In this document: one piece after another, positions 17,878 through 30,188 of the stretch | How the letters are laid out: each line of letters begins with the position of its first letter | Position numbering within the stretch: the stretch's first letter is position 1 | NCBI RefSeq assembly: GCF_001713355.1 | Contig: NZ_CP016448.1 | Location: forward strand, 2,108,001-2,172,000 | DNA from: Methyloversatilis sp. RAC08 | GTDB lineage: Bacteria; Pseudomonadota; Gammaproteobacteria; Burkholderiales; Rhodocyclaceae | DNA length: 64,000 nucleotides | Reading direction: 5' to 3' | Made by a program: the position numbers and the translations under genes | Notes under the pieces: model-generated | Seen by the model: only the letters and a program-made list of their open reading frames with translations | The model's database searches: none | Told to the model about the DNA's origin: nothing

Positions 17878-19626
17878 GTGACCTTCACGTTGCACGGTCT
17901 GGCGGTGTCGGGCGGCATCGCGATCGGCCATGCCTATCTCGTGTCGCACGCCACGCTCGAGGTGGCGCACTACGCCGTGGCCCCGCGCAAGATCGAGGAC
18001 GAAATCCTCCGCCTGTCGCGTGCCTTCGACACGGTGCGCGCCGAGCTGGCCGAGCTGCGCAGCGGGCTGGTCACCGACAGTTCCGAAGCGCTGGGCGAAC
18101 TGCTTGCCTTCGTCGACCTGCACAGCATGATTCTCGACGACCCGATGCTGCTCGACGAGGCGCGCGAATTCATGCGCACCCGCCGCTGCAACGCCGAGTG
18201 GGCGATCAAGCGGCAGATGGACCGGCTGGTCGAACAGTTCGACCAGATCGAAGACGCCTACCTGCGCAGTCGCAGCGCCGACGTGGTGCAGGTGGTCGAG
18301 CGCGTGCTCAAGGTGCTGGCCGGCAAGCGCAACCGCATGAGTACGCGCCGGCGCGACACCGACAGCATCGTCGTCGCGCATGACCTGTCGCCGGCGGACA
18401 CCATCCAGTTCAAGGCGCAGCGCATCGCCGCCTTCGTGACCGACCTGGGCGGCGCCACCTCGCACACCGCCATCGTCGCGCGCAGCCTGGCCATTCCGGC
18501 GCTGGTCGGCATGCATCAGGCGCGCACGCTGATTCAGGACGACGACATGCTCATCGTCGATGGCCTGCGCGGCGTGCTGATCATCAATCCGGACGACAAC
18601 ATCCTCGACGAGTACCGGCTGCGCGCGCGCGAGATCGAGATCGAGCGCTCGAAGCTGAAGCGGCTGGTTGGCGGTGTCGCCAGCACGCTGGACGGCGAGG
18701 TGGTGCAGCTGTACGCCAACATCGAACTGCCGCAGGACGTCGAGCAGGTGCGCGAGGTGGACGCCGACGGCATCGGCCTGTTCCGCACCGAGTTCATGTT
18801 CCTGAACCGCGACACGCTGCCGGACGAGGACGAACAGTTCGAGGCCTATCGCAGCGTCGTGCAGGCGATGAAGGGCAAGCCGGTCACGCTGCGCACGCTG
18901 GACATCGGCGCCGACAAGGCGCTGCGCGGAGCGCAGCGCAGCGAAGCCAATCCGGCGCTGGGTCTGCGCGCCATCCGCTACTGTCTGGCCGAACCGCGCA
19001 TGTTCGTCACGCAGCTGCGCGCGATCCTGCGTGCGTCGCATTACGGCAGTGTGCGCATCATGCTGCCCATGGTGGCGTTCCAGCACGAGATCGAATCGGC
19101 GCTCGCCCTGGTCGCGCTGGCGCGCCAGCAGTTGCGCGAAGCCGGCCGCAAGTTCGACGAGCGCGTGCCGGTCGGCGCCATGGTCGAAATACCGGCCGCC
19201 GCGCTGGCACTGGGCACGCTGATGAACCACTTCAGTTTCCTGTCCATCGGCACCAATGACCTGATCCAGTACACGCTGGCCATCGACCGTGCCGACGAGG
19301 CGGTGGCGCATCTTTATGACCCTTTGCATCCGGCCGTGCTGCGGCTGATCCAGCAGGTGATTGCGCAGGCCAAGCGCGCCGGCATGCCGGTGGCTGTGTG
19401 CGGCGAAATGGCCGGCGAGCCGCAGTTCGCCCGCCTGCTGCTCGGCATGGGACTGCGCCAGTTCTCGATGCATCCATCGCAGCTGCTCGAAGTGAAGCGC
19501 GAAGTGCTGCGCTGCGACTGCGGCGATGTGGCGCCCCGCGTGCTCAAGCTGCTGCGCTCCGACGACCCGCTGCGTATCCGCGAACAGCTGGAACGCATCA
19601 ACACCGGCATGACGCCGGTGCAGTGA
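17878..19626 (+). CDS. ptsI: phosphoenolpyruvate-protein phosphotransferase (PTS enzyme I)
   Basis: 582 aa from GTG 17878; a TTG at 17860 is also in frame, but the protein starting [16 protein letters not shown] matches betaproteobacterial EI N-termini and AAGGCGAG stands at ribosome-binding distance. It transfers phosphate from PEP to HPr. The active His is H196 in [13 protein letters not shown]. The PEP-binding barrel has [12 protein letters not shown] (about 297), [10 protein letters not shown] (about 341), [31 protein letters not shown] (about 455) and the proton-donor Cys in VAVCGEMAG. It shares one base with ruvC. Confidence 0.95.
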   Translation: MTFTLHGLAVSGGIAIGHAYLVSHATLEVAHYAVAPRKIEDEILRLSRAFDTVRAELAELRSGLVTDSSEALGELLAFVDLHSMILDDPMLLDEAREFMRTRRCNAEWAIKRQMDRLVEQFDQIEDAYLRSRSADVVQVVERVLKVLAGKRNRMSTRRRDTDSIVVAHDLSPADTIQFKAQRIAAFVTDLGGATSHTAIVARSLAIPALVGMHQARTLIQDDDMLIVDGLRGVLIINPDDNILDEYRLRAREIEIERSKLKRLVGGVASTLDGEVVQLYANIELPQDVEQVREVDADGIGLFRTEFMFLNRDTLPDEDEQFEAYRSVVQAMKGKPVTLRTLDIGADKALRGAQRSEANPALGLRAIRYCLAEPRMFVTQLRAILRASHYGSVRIMLPMVAFQHEIESALALVALARQQLREAGRKFDERVPVGAMVEIPAAALALGTLMNHFSFLSIGTNDLIQYTLAIDRADEAVAHLYDPLHPAVLRLIQQVIAQAKRAGMPVAVCGEMAGEPQFARLLLGMGLRQFSMHPSQLLEVKREVLRCDCGDVAPRVLKLLRSDDPLRIREQLERINTGMTPVQ

Positions 19627-20162
19627 TGCGCATACTCGGCATCGACCCCGGCCTGCGCATCACCGGTTTCGGCGTGCTGGAAGCGGTGGGCGCGAAGTTG
19701 CAGTACGTTGCCAGCGGCCGCATCACGTCGAATGAACGCGATCCGCTGCCGTCGCGCATCGCCACGCTGTTCGAAGGCATCCGCGAGGTGGTCGACACCT
19801 GGCAGCCGACGCATGCGGCAGTCGAAATCGTGTTCGTGAACGTCAATCCGCAATCGACGCTGCTGCTCGGTCAGGCGCGCGGTGCGGCGCTGTCGGCGCT
19901 GACCGCAGGCGGTCTGCCGGTGGCCGAATACACCGCATTGCAGGTGAAGCAGGCGGTGGTCGGCCACGGCAAGGCGAACAAGGAACAGGTGCAGTTCATG
20001 GTGACGCGCCTGCTGGCGCTGGCCGCAACGCCGGGCACCGACGCCGCCGACGCGCTGGCCTGCGCCATCTGCCACGCGCACGCCGCCCGCGGCATCGGCG
20101 CACTGGCCGGACCCGGCAGCCGCCGCCGCGGCGGGCGCATCATCGCCCGTCGTCTGGCCTGA
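19626..20162 (+). CDS. ruvC: crossover junction endodeoxyribonuclease RuvC
   Basis: 178 aa from ATG 19626, whose A is the last base of the ptsI stop. It resolves Holliday junctions with RuvAB. The four acidic catalytic positions are visible: D7 in ILGIDPGL, E in [11 protein letters not shown] (about 67), and two Asp in [16 protein letters not shown] (about 138-142). The basic C-terminus ([15 protein letters not shown]-like) is slightly long but normal. ruvA follows after a 292-nt gap filled by REP sequences. Confidence 0.95.
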   Translation: MRILGIDPGLRITGFGVLEAVGAKLQYVASGRITSNERDPLPSRIATLFEGIREVVDTWQPTHAAVEIVFVNVNPQSTLLLGQARGAALSALTAGGLPVAEYTALQVKQAVVGHGKANKEQVQFMVTRLLALAATPGTDAADALACAICHAHAARGIGALAGPGSRRRGGRIIARRLA

Positions 20163-20454
20163 CGCAGTTATTGGTGCTGCTGGGGGAGCGACGGCCTGTG
20201 GGGTTGACCCCTGTGGGAGCGGCCCCTGTGGGAGCGGCGGCCCCGCCGCGATAGTGCAGTGACCATCATCGTGCAGAGTGCGCATCGCGGCGAGGCCGCC
20301 GCTCCCACAGCAAGCTCCCACAGCAAGCTCCCACAGCCATTCCTCTCAGGCCGCATGCCGGGGTGGCCGCTCGCCTACAATCTCGGCATTAACGGGGAGC
20401 GCGGCCGTACATCCATGCGCCGCGCCCCCTGCCAACCCTGATTCCGGAGTCCCC
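20163..20454 (+). repeat. REP-like palindromic repeat cluster 2
   Basis: This lies between ruvC and ruvA. A 25-bp arm at 20228-20252 (one base different from cluster 1: CCCCGCC for CTCGCC) is inverted at 20284-20308, spacer 31 nt. Degenerate half-units (CCCTGTGGGAGCGG) precede it. Two 13-bp tail units AGCAAGCTCCCAC follow at 20309-20334. A TACAAT at 20376-20381 could be the -10 element of a ruvA promoter, but no good -35 is visible. Confidence 0.88.
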
Positions 20455-21030
20455 ATGATCGGTCGCCTCACTGGCACGCTGCTTGAGAAGAACCCGCCGC
20501 GCATCCTGCTTGACGTGCAGGGCGTGGGGTATGAAGTCGATGTGCCGATGAGCACCTTCTACAACCTGCCGTCGGCCGGTGAGCGGGTGACGCTGCATAC
20601 CCACTTCGTCGTGCGCGAAGACGGCCATTTTCTGTTCGGCTTCGCCTCGCCGGCCGAGCAGGCGGCCTTTCGCCAGCTGGTGAAGATCACCGGCATCGGG
20701 CCGCGCATGGCGCTGGCCGTGCTGTCCGGCATGTCGGTGGATGAACTGGCCCGCGTGGTGGCCATGCAGGAAGCCGGGCGCCTGACCAAGATCCCCGGCA
20801 TCGGCAAGAAGACCGCCGAACGGCTGCTGCTGGAGCTGCGCGACAAGCTGCTGCCGACCGCCTCGCTGACCAGCGCCGTCGCACCCGACGCCGGCGCCGA
20901 CATCCTGAATGCGCTGATGGCGCTCGGCTACAGCGAGCGCGAAGCGCAGTCTGCGCTGCGCACGCTGCCCGAAGGCGTGAGCGTGTCGGACGGCATCCGG
21001 CAGGCATTGAAGGCCTTGTCGAAGGCCTGA
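20455..21030 (+). CDS. ruvA: Holliday junction branch migration protein RuvA
   Basis: 191 aa, standard length. The N-terminal OB-fold starts [19 protein letters not shown] and has [11 protein letters not shown]. Two helix-hairpin-helix units follow: [18 protein letters not shown] (about 71-88) and [19 protein letters not shown] (about 106-124), which contact junction DNA. The C-terminal domain III ([17 protein letters not shown]) binds RuvB. ruvB is not downstream; the next gene is a cytochrome. Confidence 0.96.
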   Translation: MIGRLTGTLLEKNPPRILLDVQGVGYEVDVPMSTFYNLPSAGERVTLHTHFVVREDGHFLFGFASPAEQAAFRQLVKITGIGPRMALAVLSGMSVDELARVVAMQEAGRLTKIPGIGKKTAERLLLELRDKLLPTASLTSAVAPDAGADILNALMALGYSEREAQSALRTLPEGVSVSDGIRQALKALSKA

Positions 21031-21167
21031 GTCGCGGTTTCGCCGTACGCCGCTGTTGCGGCGCAACATCCCCTTGATGTGCGTCAATCCCCAGGACGGG
21101 CACGGGTCGTAGCGTGTACCCATCGTGACCTCAGGTCCGAAGCCATCATTCATCAGGGAGTTTCATC

Positions 21168-21557
21168 ATGCACATCGTCCACACCGCACTGGCTGCCAGC
21201 CTCGTGTCGCTCAGCCTGATCAGTACGCCTGCGCTGGCCGATCCGGCGAAAGACACTGCCATGCTCAAGCTGGCCGCCAGCAGCGGCTGCACCGTCTGTC
21301 ACAGCGTGGAACCCGCAGCCAAGACCGATGGCAGCGTGCCGGTCGGTCCGCCCTGGCGCGATGTCGCCGCGCGCTATTACGGCGTGAAGGACGCGCAGAC
21401 CACGCTGACGCAGATCGTCATGCACGGCTCCAGCCCGTACTCGAGCCACTGGAAAGGCAAGGTCGGCGGGCTGGCGATGCCGCCCAACGAAGTGGCCATC
21501 AGTGAAGCCGATGCGACCAAGCTGGTTGGCTGGATCCTGTCGCTCGATGTGAGATAG
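21168..21557 (+). CDS. class I periplasmic cytochrome c
   Basis: 129 aa. A signal peptide with hydrophobic core and AxA site (STPALAD, cleavage after residue 24) precedes a single haem motif CTVCH (C41, C44, H45). The axial Met is likely in GGLAMPPN near residue 103, and the C-terminal helix is ATKLVGWILSL. This matches the small cytochrome c551/c5-type fold, so a periplasmic electron carrier. The start ATG has AGGGAG about 8 nt upstream. It is monocistronic by position; a hairpin follows at 21573. Confidence 0.9.
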   Translation: MHIVHTALAASLVSLSLISTPALADPAKDTAMLKLAASSGCTVCHSVEPAAKTDGSVPVGPPWRDVAARYYGVKDAQTTLTQIVMHGSSPYSSHWKGKVGGLAMPPNEVAISEADATKLVGWILSLDVR

Positions 21558-21572
21558 GCCCGCTTGACTTGA

Positions 21573-21597
21573 TGCGCACACGCTTTTAATGTGCGCA
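21573..21597 (+). terminator. hairpin after the cytochrome gene
   Basis: Perfect 8-bp stem TGCGCACA/TGTGCGCA with a 9-nt loop, 16 nt after the cytochrome stop. There is no T run behind it, so it is either a weak terminator or an mRNA-stabilising stem. Confidence 0.4.
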
Positions 21598-21645
21598 CTC
21601 GCGCCGATTTGAGCCACAGCTTGCGGGCGCGTTACAAATGCAGCC

Positions 21646-21914
21646 AGGGTCTGTTCTCATTTGATTCGTGCCTCACGCGTGCAGCCAGTGCGCCGCACGG
21701 CAAGGCGCGCCGACGCAGCCTGACTGGCCGTCAGGCAAGGAGGTGCAACGCAGCCATGTGACGCACTGGTTGTACGCCCTGCGGGTTGCCCCTGGGCTGG
21801 CCGCGCACCGCGTTGCACTCCTTGTCGAGACAGCCAGTCTCGACTGCGTCGTGCGCCTTGTTCGCGACCAGCCCAGGGGCAAGGTGACGCACGAATCAAA
21901 TGAGAACAGACCCT
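21646..21914. repeat. MITE-like inverted-repeat element with AGGGTCTG ends
   Basis: The 269-nt element is bounded by a perfect 25-bp inverted repeat (21646-21670 and 21890-21914, outer end AGGGTCTGTTCTCATTTG), extended by six more positions with one mismatch. Inside are further inverted pairs: TTGCCCCTGGGCTGG (about 21786) with its complement near 21869-21883, and CAAGGAGGTGCAACGC (about 21737) with its near-complement at 21823. No coding frame is convincing. No clear target duplication is seen. It shares its terminal octamer with the hairpin at 32027-32094. Confidence 0.7.
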
Positions 21915-21927
21915 ACAGAGAGTCCCG

Positions 21928-21963
21928 ACCCGTCGGTACGCTTCCTGCGTTCGACGGGTTTTT
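21928..21963 (+). terminator. Rho-independent terminator or attenuator upstream of metH
   Basis: An 8-bp stem ACCCGTCG/CGACGGGT (21928-21935 and 21952-21959) is directly followed by a run of five T (21959-21963). It stands 80 nt before the metH start. It may end the upstream transcript or act as a leader attenuator; I found no cobalamin or SAH riboswitch core around it. Confidence 0.6.
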
Positions 21964-22043
21964 GCATTGGTGCCGCCATGATGGCGTGACGTCATTGCCG
22001 TGACCCTCTGCAGTGCCGACCGCCCCGCACCACGGAGACCCAG

Positions 22044-25727
<3,684 letters not shown>

Positions 25728-25745
25728 GCGGCGCCGGTTGTTTCG

Positions 25746-26327
25746 ATGAAGCGTCGGCTGAGTCTTGCCGCCTGCGCGCTGCTGCTCGCCGCGTGCGGGA
25801 GTCTGCCCGAGCGTGATCCGCGGCTTGATCGTCTGCTCGCCTATCGCGAACTTGTCAGGAGCACCGTGGTGGCGGGCGACTGGACGCTGGATGCCTGGCG
25901 ACAGCTGTCGGCGGATGCCGACTTCGCCGCGATGATTCAGGCGGCGGACCGTCGGGTCCGGCCGGACAGCTGGATCGTCTGCCCACGCCGGATCGATGGT
26001 GAGTTTCCGGCTTATCCGTCAGCCAGACGAGTCGATCTTCAGGAGGCCGTGTTGATGGTCGCCCTGATCGTGGATGCCGATGGCCGGATCCGCAAGGTTC
26101 GCCACGTTCCGCACCCGCGCATCGTGGCGGAACCGCCGTACGTGAAGGCCGCGCTCGACGCCATCGGCGGATGGACCTTTTCGAAGGGATCGATCGATGG
26201 CGAACCCGCTGCTTTCGTCATGTTGCAGACGATTGCTTTCCAGCTGGAGCAAGGTGTCTTCAACATGAAGGCGCTGGATGGCGGTGATGCACGCTGCCGC
26301 AAGACGGACGTCGCCGCGCTGCCCTGA
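25746..26327 (+). CDS. lipoprotein with TonB-C-like domain
   Basis: 193 aa. Residues 1-17 form a lipoprotein signal peptide with lipobox LLAAC (Cys17), so it is lipidated and probably outer-membrane anchored. Residues ~100-170 read like a TonB C-terminal fold: VLMVALIVDADGRIRKVR, ALDAIGGWTFSKGSIDGEPAAFV and IAFQLE, following the family pattern of a dG turn and a Wxfxp..nG segment. Two Cys (about 80 and 185) could form a disulphide. It lies 18 nt after metH and may be co-transcribed. No function is known. Confidence 0.6.
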   Translation: MKRRLSLAACALLLAACGSLPERDPRLDRLLAYRELVRSTVVAGDWTLDAWRQLSADADFAAMIQAADRRVRPDSWIVCPRRIDGEFPAYPSARRVDLQEAVLMVALIVDADGRIRKVRHVPHPRIVAEPPYVKAALDAIGGWTFSKGSIDGEPAAFVMLQTIAFQLEQGVFNMKALDGGDARCRKTDVAALP

Positions 26328-26337
26328 ATGCAGGGCG

Positions 26338-26952
26338 TCAGCTGCCGAACAGCGGATCATCCGCCGGCATCCCCAGCGCCTCGAACACCTTCAGCGCCGC
26401 CCAGGCATCGTTCGCGGCATACAGCACCTGCGCCGGCGTGAGCACCGGCAGCGACCAGTTCGACGTGGTCACCGACTTCGATTTGCGGAAATTCTGCCCC
26501 AGCACCACGCCGACCGCTGCGCGCACGCCGATCGAATTGTTGTAGCCCTGCTTGCGGAACACGCGATCCAGATCGACCAGCCCGCGCGGCACCACGCCGA
26601 GCTTGGCCAGCACCTGCGAGCGGTCTGACGACAGGCCGAAGCCGATCTTCAGCACGTCTTCGTCATGCAGCAGTTCGGCCAGCACCGGCCAGCAGTCGCG
26701 ATGATGCAGCTGGAACACGTACGCACGATCGGTCAGCGCGAACTGCACCACATGCGGGCCGCTGCTCACCTCGCCCGGCTTGAAGGTCGGCTTCGATTCG
26801 GTATCGAAACCCACCTGCCGTGCCGCGCGGATGTCGGCCGCCGCCGCGGTGAATGCCGCCGGGGTCGCCGGTACATGGATGCAGTCCGGCGGCACGCCGG
26901 GAAAAGTTGGCAACAGGTCGGTTTCCGCTTTCGAAGGGGCGGTTTTTCTCAT
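26338..26952 (-). CDS. RNase D-like 3'-5' exonuclease (DEDD family)
   Basis: 204 aa from the ATG at 26952; a longer open frame continues into REP cluster 3 but yields low-complexity Pro/Cys-Gly sequence and is not real. Exonuclease motif I is VGFDTES (Asp/Glu pair, about residue 50), motif II is KIGFGLSSDRSQVL (about 103-116), and motif III is YAANDAWAALKVF near 184 with Asp. This is the DEDDy arrangement of single-domain RNase D/WRN-like exonucleases, without the HRDC domain. It is convergent with the lipoprotein gene, with 10 nt between the stops. Confidence 0.82.
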   Translation of the reverse strand: MRKTAPSKAETDLLPTFPGVPPDCIHVPATPAAFTAAAADIRAARQVGFDTESKPTFKPGEVSSGPHVVQFALTDRAYVFQLHHRDCWPVLAELLHDEDVLKIGFGLSSDRSQVLAKLGVVPRGLVDLDRVFRKQGYNNSIGVRAAVGVVLGQNFRKSKSVTTSNWSLPVLTPAQVLYAANDAWAALKVFEALGMPADDPLFGS

Positions 26953-27299
26953 CGCGATCGTTTCGGGTGCGCCGGGGATGGGGCGAGTGGATGATCGCTC
27001 AGTCCGGCGGATTGCGACAGCACGGCCGGATGCCATCCGTGGTGATCCGGCGGGAGCGACAGCTGCGGGAGCAGCGGCCTGTTGTTGCGGCGGCCTTGTG
27101 GGAGCGGCGGCCTCGCCGCGATCGGCGCGTTGATCAACGATCATCGCGGCATCAATCGCGGCGAGGCCGCCGCTCCCACAGGGGCAGTCCCCACAGGGGC
27201 AGTCCCCACAGGGGCAGCTCCCACAGGGATAACGCCCGCAAGGGCCGCCCCACACAGCCCGCACGGCTCACGAGAGCACGTCCTCGCGCGGGACTGTCT
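26953..27299 (+). repeat. REP-like palindromic repeat cluster 3
   Basis: Intergenic stretch between two minus-strand genes. A 25-bp arm at 27098-27122, identical to cluster 1, is inverted at 27155-27179 with a 32-nt spacer. The tail is two 15-bp units AGGGGCAGTCCCCAC (27180-27209) and a variant AGGGGCAGCTCCCAC (27210-27224). Apparent long frames through this stretch consist of low-complexity repeats and I reject them. Confidence 0.88.
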
Positions 27300-27920
27300 T
27301 CAGCCCTTCAGCGTCGCATAGCTGGTCATCAGGTTGCGGTAGTCGGGGATGTGGTTGGACAGCAGCGTGGCCAGACCTTCGACGTCGTTGCGCCAGTCGC
27401 GGTGCAGTTCGCACGCCACGCCGAACCAGTTGATCAGTTGCGCGCCGGCCTGCGACATGCGGTCCCAGGCGGAATGGCGGGCGATGTCGTTGAAGGTGCC
27501 CGAGGCGTCGGTGACGACGAATACTTCGAACCCTTCTTCGATCGCCGACAGCGCCGGGAAGGCGACGCACACTTCGGTGACCACGCCGGCGATGATGAGC
27601 TGCTTGCGGCCGGTGGCCTTGATCGCCTTGACGAAGTCCTCGTTATCCCAGGCATTGATCTGGCCCGGGCGGGCGATGTAGGGCGCGTCGGGGAACAGGC
27701 CCTTCAGCTCCGGCATCAACGGGCCGTTCGGGCCCTGTTCGAAGCTGGTCGTCAGGATGGTCGGCAGCTGGAAGTACTTCGCCAGGTCGGCGGTGGCCAG
27801 CACGTTGTTGCGGAATTTGTCGGGGTCGATGTCGCGTACCAGCGACAGCAGACCTGCCTGATGGTCCACCAGCAGCATCACGGCGTTGTCCTTGTCCAGC
27901 TTTCTGTAGGGCTTGTTCAT
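27300..27920 (-). CDS. isochorismatase-family (YcaC-like) hydrolase
   Basis: 206 aa. The cysteine-hydrolase fold is shown by D19 in MLLVDHQAG, the IARPGQINAWD segment (about 82-92), and C118 in IAGVVTEVCVAFPALS with the cis-peptide VV before TE. Close resemblance in order and length to YcaC-type proteins, whose natural substrate is not established. ATG at 27920 is preceded by AAGGAGA at good distance. A 136-nt gap separates it from the divergent-side pirin gene on the same strand; they may form one transcript (pirin first). Confidence 0.87.
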   Translation of the reverse strand: MNKPYRKLDKDNAVMLLVDHQAGLLSLVRDIDPDKFRNNVLATADLAKYFQLPTILTTSFEQGPNGPLMPELKGLFPDAPYIARPGQINAWDNEDFVKAIKATGRKQLIIAGVVTEVCVAFPALSAIEEGFEVFVVTDASGTFNDIARHSAWDRMSQAGAQLINWFGVACELHRDWRNDVEGLATLLSNHIPDYRNLMTSYATLKG

Positions 27921-28007
27921 ATCGTTCTCCTTGCGGTTGAGGGCCGTCAGCCTGCAAGGCGTCGGGCGGTGTGAGCCCTGCGCGCCCGGTGCGCGCAGGG
28001 GGAAACG

Positions 28008-28874
28008 TCAGGCGATCGCCGCTTCGAAACGACCGCTGTTGAAGTCGTCGATGGCTTCGCGGATTTCTTCCTGCGTGTTCATCACGAAGGGGCCGTAGCC
28101 GGCGATCGGTTCGTCTATCGGTTCGCCCGCCAGCAGCAGCACGACGGCGTCACTGTCTGCTTCCAGCGTGAAGTCACGCCCTTCGCGGTGGAACAGCACC
28201 ATCTGCGCTTCGCGAGCCGCCTGGCTGCCATTGATGCGCACCGAGCCGCGCAGCACGACCAGTGCCAGCGTGTGGCCTGCGCGCACGTCAAGCGCGGTCC
28301 GGCTGCCGGCCGCAAGCTTCAGGTCCCAAACGTCGATCGGCGTGAAAGTGCGCGCCGGGCCGCGATGGCCAAGGTACTCGCCGGCGATGACGCGCAGATG
28401 TCCCGCGCCCCCGGGCAGTTCGACCACCGGAATGTCGGTTTTCGACAGCTGTTGATAACCCGGTGCGGCCCGCTTGTCTCGCGCCGGCAGGTTCACCCAC
28501 AGCTGCACCATCTCCAGCGCGCCGCCGCGGCGGGTGAACTCGGGCGAATGGAATTCCGCGTGGATGATGCCGGCGCCGGCGGTCATCCACTGCACGTCGC
28601 CCGGGCCGATGACGCCGCCGGCGCCGGTCGAGTCCTGATGTGCCACCTCGCCGGCATACACGATGGTGACCGTCTCGAAGCCGCGGTGCGGATGGCGGCC
28701 GACGCCGCGCGGCGTGTCCGACGGTTCGAATTCGGCCGGGCCGGCGTAGTCGAGCAGCAGGAAGGGGCTGACGTGGCGGCCCATCGAGTCATACGAAAAC
28801 AGCGAACGCACCGGAAAGCCGTCGCCGACCCAGTGACCTTTCGGTGCGCTGTACAGACCTGAAATCTTCTTCAA
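28008..28874 (-). CDS. pirin family protein
   Basis: 288 aa from a TTG at 28874 (LKKISGLYSAPKG), chosen because GGGAG stands 7-11 nt in front and the next upstream codons do not look like pirin. The N-terminal cupin has the iron-site motif GRHPHRGFETVTIVYAGEVAHQD (about 57-79; two His and a Glu region), IGPGDVQWMTAGAGIIHAE, and the C-terminal cupin ends with AGEPIDEPIAGYGPFVMNT, the pirin signature. Some pirins are quercetinases or redox regulators; here the role is not known. A LysR regulator is divergently placed, so it probably controls this gene. Confidence 0.88.
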   Translation of the reverse strand: MKKISGLYSAPKGHWVGDGFPVRSLFSYDSMGRHVSPFLLLDYAGPAEFEPSDTPRGVGRHPHRGFETVTIVYAGEVAHQDSTGAGGVIGPGDVQWMTAGAGIIHAEFHSPEFTRRGGALEMVQLWVNLPARDKRAAPGYQQLSKTDIPVVELPGGAGHLRVIAGEYLGHRGPARTFTPIDVWDLKLAAGSRTALDVRAGHTLALVVLRGSVRINGSQAAREAQMVLFHREGRDFTLEADSDAVVLLLAGEPIDEPIAGYGPFVMNTQEEIREAIDDFNSGRFEAAIA

Positions 28875-28981
28875 GGTGGTTCTCCCGTTCGTTTGCAGCG
28901 TTCCGTCGGAACCGTACTGCGATGAAATGAATACTAGATTCAGGACAATCGATGCACTAGACGGCAAAATGGCAATTCAGC

Positions 28982-28997
28982 GTTCCATTGATGGAAC
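28982..28997. promoter_or_regulatory. palindrome in the pirin/LysR divergent region
   Basis: GTTCCATTGATGGAAC is a 7-bp inverted repeat around TG, 14 nt before the LysR-type start and 107 nt from the pirin start. Size and place suit an autoregulatory operator of the LysR protein. The T-N11-A core typical of LysR sites is not evident. Confidence 0.4.
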
Positions 28998-29010
28998 GAT
29001 GGAGACTGAG

Positions 29011-29952
29011 ATGGCCACTGCAGTGCAGGACCTGAACGATCTGTACTTCTTCACCCGGGTGGTCGAACACGGCGGCTTCGCGCCGGCCGCGCGCGCACTC
29101 GACATGCACAAGTCGAAGCTGAGCCGGCGCATCGCGCTGCTCGAAGAGCGCCTTGGCGTGCGCCTGATCCAGCGCTCCACACGGCGCTTCGCGGTGACCG
29201 AGATCGGTCAGGCCTATTACGGGCACTGCGTGGCGATGCGTATCGAAGCCGAGGCGGCGCAGGAGGCGGTCGAGCGCACGCGCGCCGAGCCGCAGGGCAT
29301 CGTGCGCCTGGCCTGCCCAACCGCGCTGCTCGAATACCAGGTGGCGGACATCCTGTCGCGCTACATGGCCGAGTGCCCGCGTGTGCAGATCCACGTCGAA
29401 AGCACGAACCGCCGCGTGGACGTGATCCGCGAAGGCTTCGACCTGGCGATCCGGGTGCGCTTTCCGCCGCTGGAAGACACCGACCTCGTCATGAAGGTGC
29501 TCGGCGACAGCCACCAGCGGCTGGTTGCGCATCCGCGGCTGGTCGAGCCGCTGGCCGGCCAGTGCGTACCGGCCGATCTGTCGGCGCTGCCCAGCGTCGC
29601 CTGGGGGCCGGCGCAGCGCGAACACCGCTGGAATCTGCAGGGACCGGACGGTGCCAGCGCCCAGGTAGCGCACACGCCGCGGCTGATCACTGACGACCTG
29701 TCGGCACTGCGCAGCGCAGCGCTGCATGGTGTCGGCGTCGCGCAGCTGCCGACCATGATGGTGCGCGACGATATCGAAGCGGGCCGCCTGATCGACGTGC
29801 TGCCGCGCTGGGCGCCGCGCAGCGGCATCGCGCACGTGGTGTTTCCGTCACGCCGTGGGCTGCTGCCGGCGGTACGCGGGCTGGTCGATGCGCTGAGTCG
29901 GGGTTATCAGGTGGCTGACGCGCCAGCAGGCTTTGCACGCAGCACGCCGTGA
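29011..29952 (+). CDS. LysR-family transcriptional regulator
   Basis: 313 aa from ATG 29011; ATG 28999 is also possible, four codons longer. The winged-helix DNA-binding domain fills residues ~1-65 (FFTRVVEHGGFAPAARALD, KSKLSRRIALLEERLGVRLI, RSTRRFAVTEIG). The rest is the LysR substrate domain with RLACPTALLEYQ, DVIREGFDLAIRV and a C-terminal VFPSRRGLLPAVRGLVDAL. This is the LTTR sub-group commonly found beside pirin genes. The inducer is unknown. A 236-nt stretch without recognisable features follows before the DUF294 gene. Confidence 0.92.
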   Translation: MATAVQDLNDLYFFTRVVEHGGFAPAARALDMHKSKLSRRIALLEERLGVRLIQRSTRRFAVTEIGQAYYGHCVAMRIEAEAAQEAVERTRAEPQGIVRLACPTALLEYQVADILSRYMAECPRVQIHVESTNRRVDVIREGFDLAIRVRFPPLEDTDLVMKVLGDSHQRLVAHPRLVEPLAGQCVPADLSALPSVAWGPAQREHRWNLQGPDGASAQVAHTPRLITDDLSALRSAALHGVGVAQLPTMMVRDDIEAGRLIDVLPRWAPRSGIAHVVFPSRRGLLPAVRGLVDALSRGYQVADAPAGFARSTP

Positions 29953-30188
29953 GGGACGACCGCAGGCACGGCACCAGTCGGTTGTGCGCCGCCGGCTTCG
30001 AGCCGCGGCATGCGATGCCGTTGAATCCGGCCGATGCGTCACGGGTCGCAGTCTCGGCGGCACTGCGCGCGATCTGCACAGACGTTGTCAGGAACCGTCG
30101 CGCTGGCGGAGACTGTCGGCATTGGTGAGTTGGCGGCAGCACTGGTCTTTCACCTGCCGTTTGACGCTTACCTAGCGCTGGAGGTGGC

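Noticed and set aside
21915-22043. Cobalamin or SAH riboswitch in front of metH
   Set aside because: I looked for the B12-box and SAH-type conserved core and saw neither; only a simple terminator-like stem.
26953-27264. Upstream extension of the RNase D-like gene
   Set aside because: The extra 104 residues are translated REP repeats; the ATG at 26952 gives a normal single-domain exonuclease.
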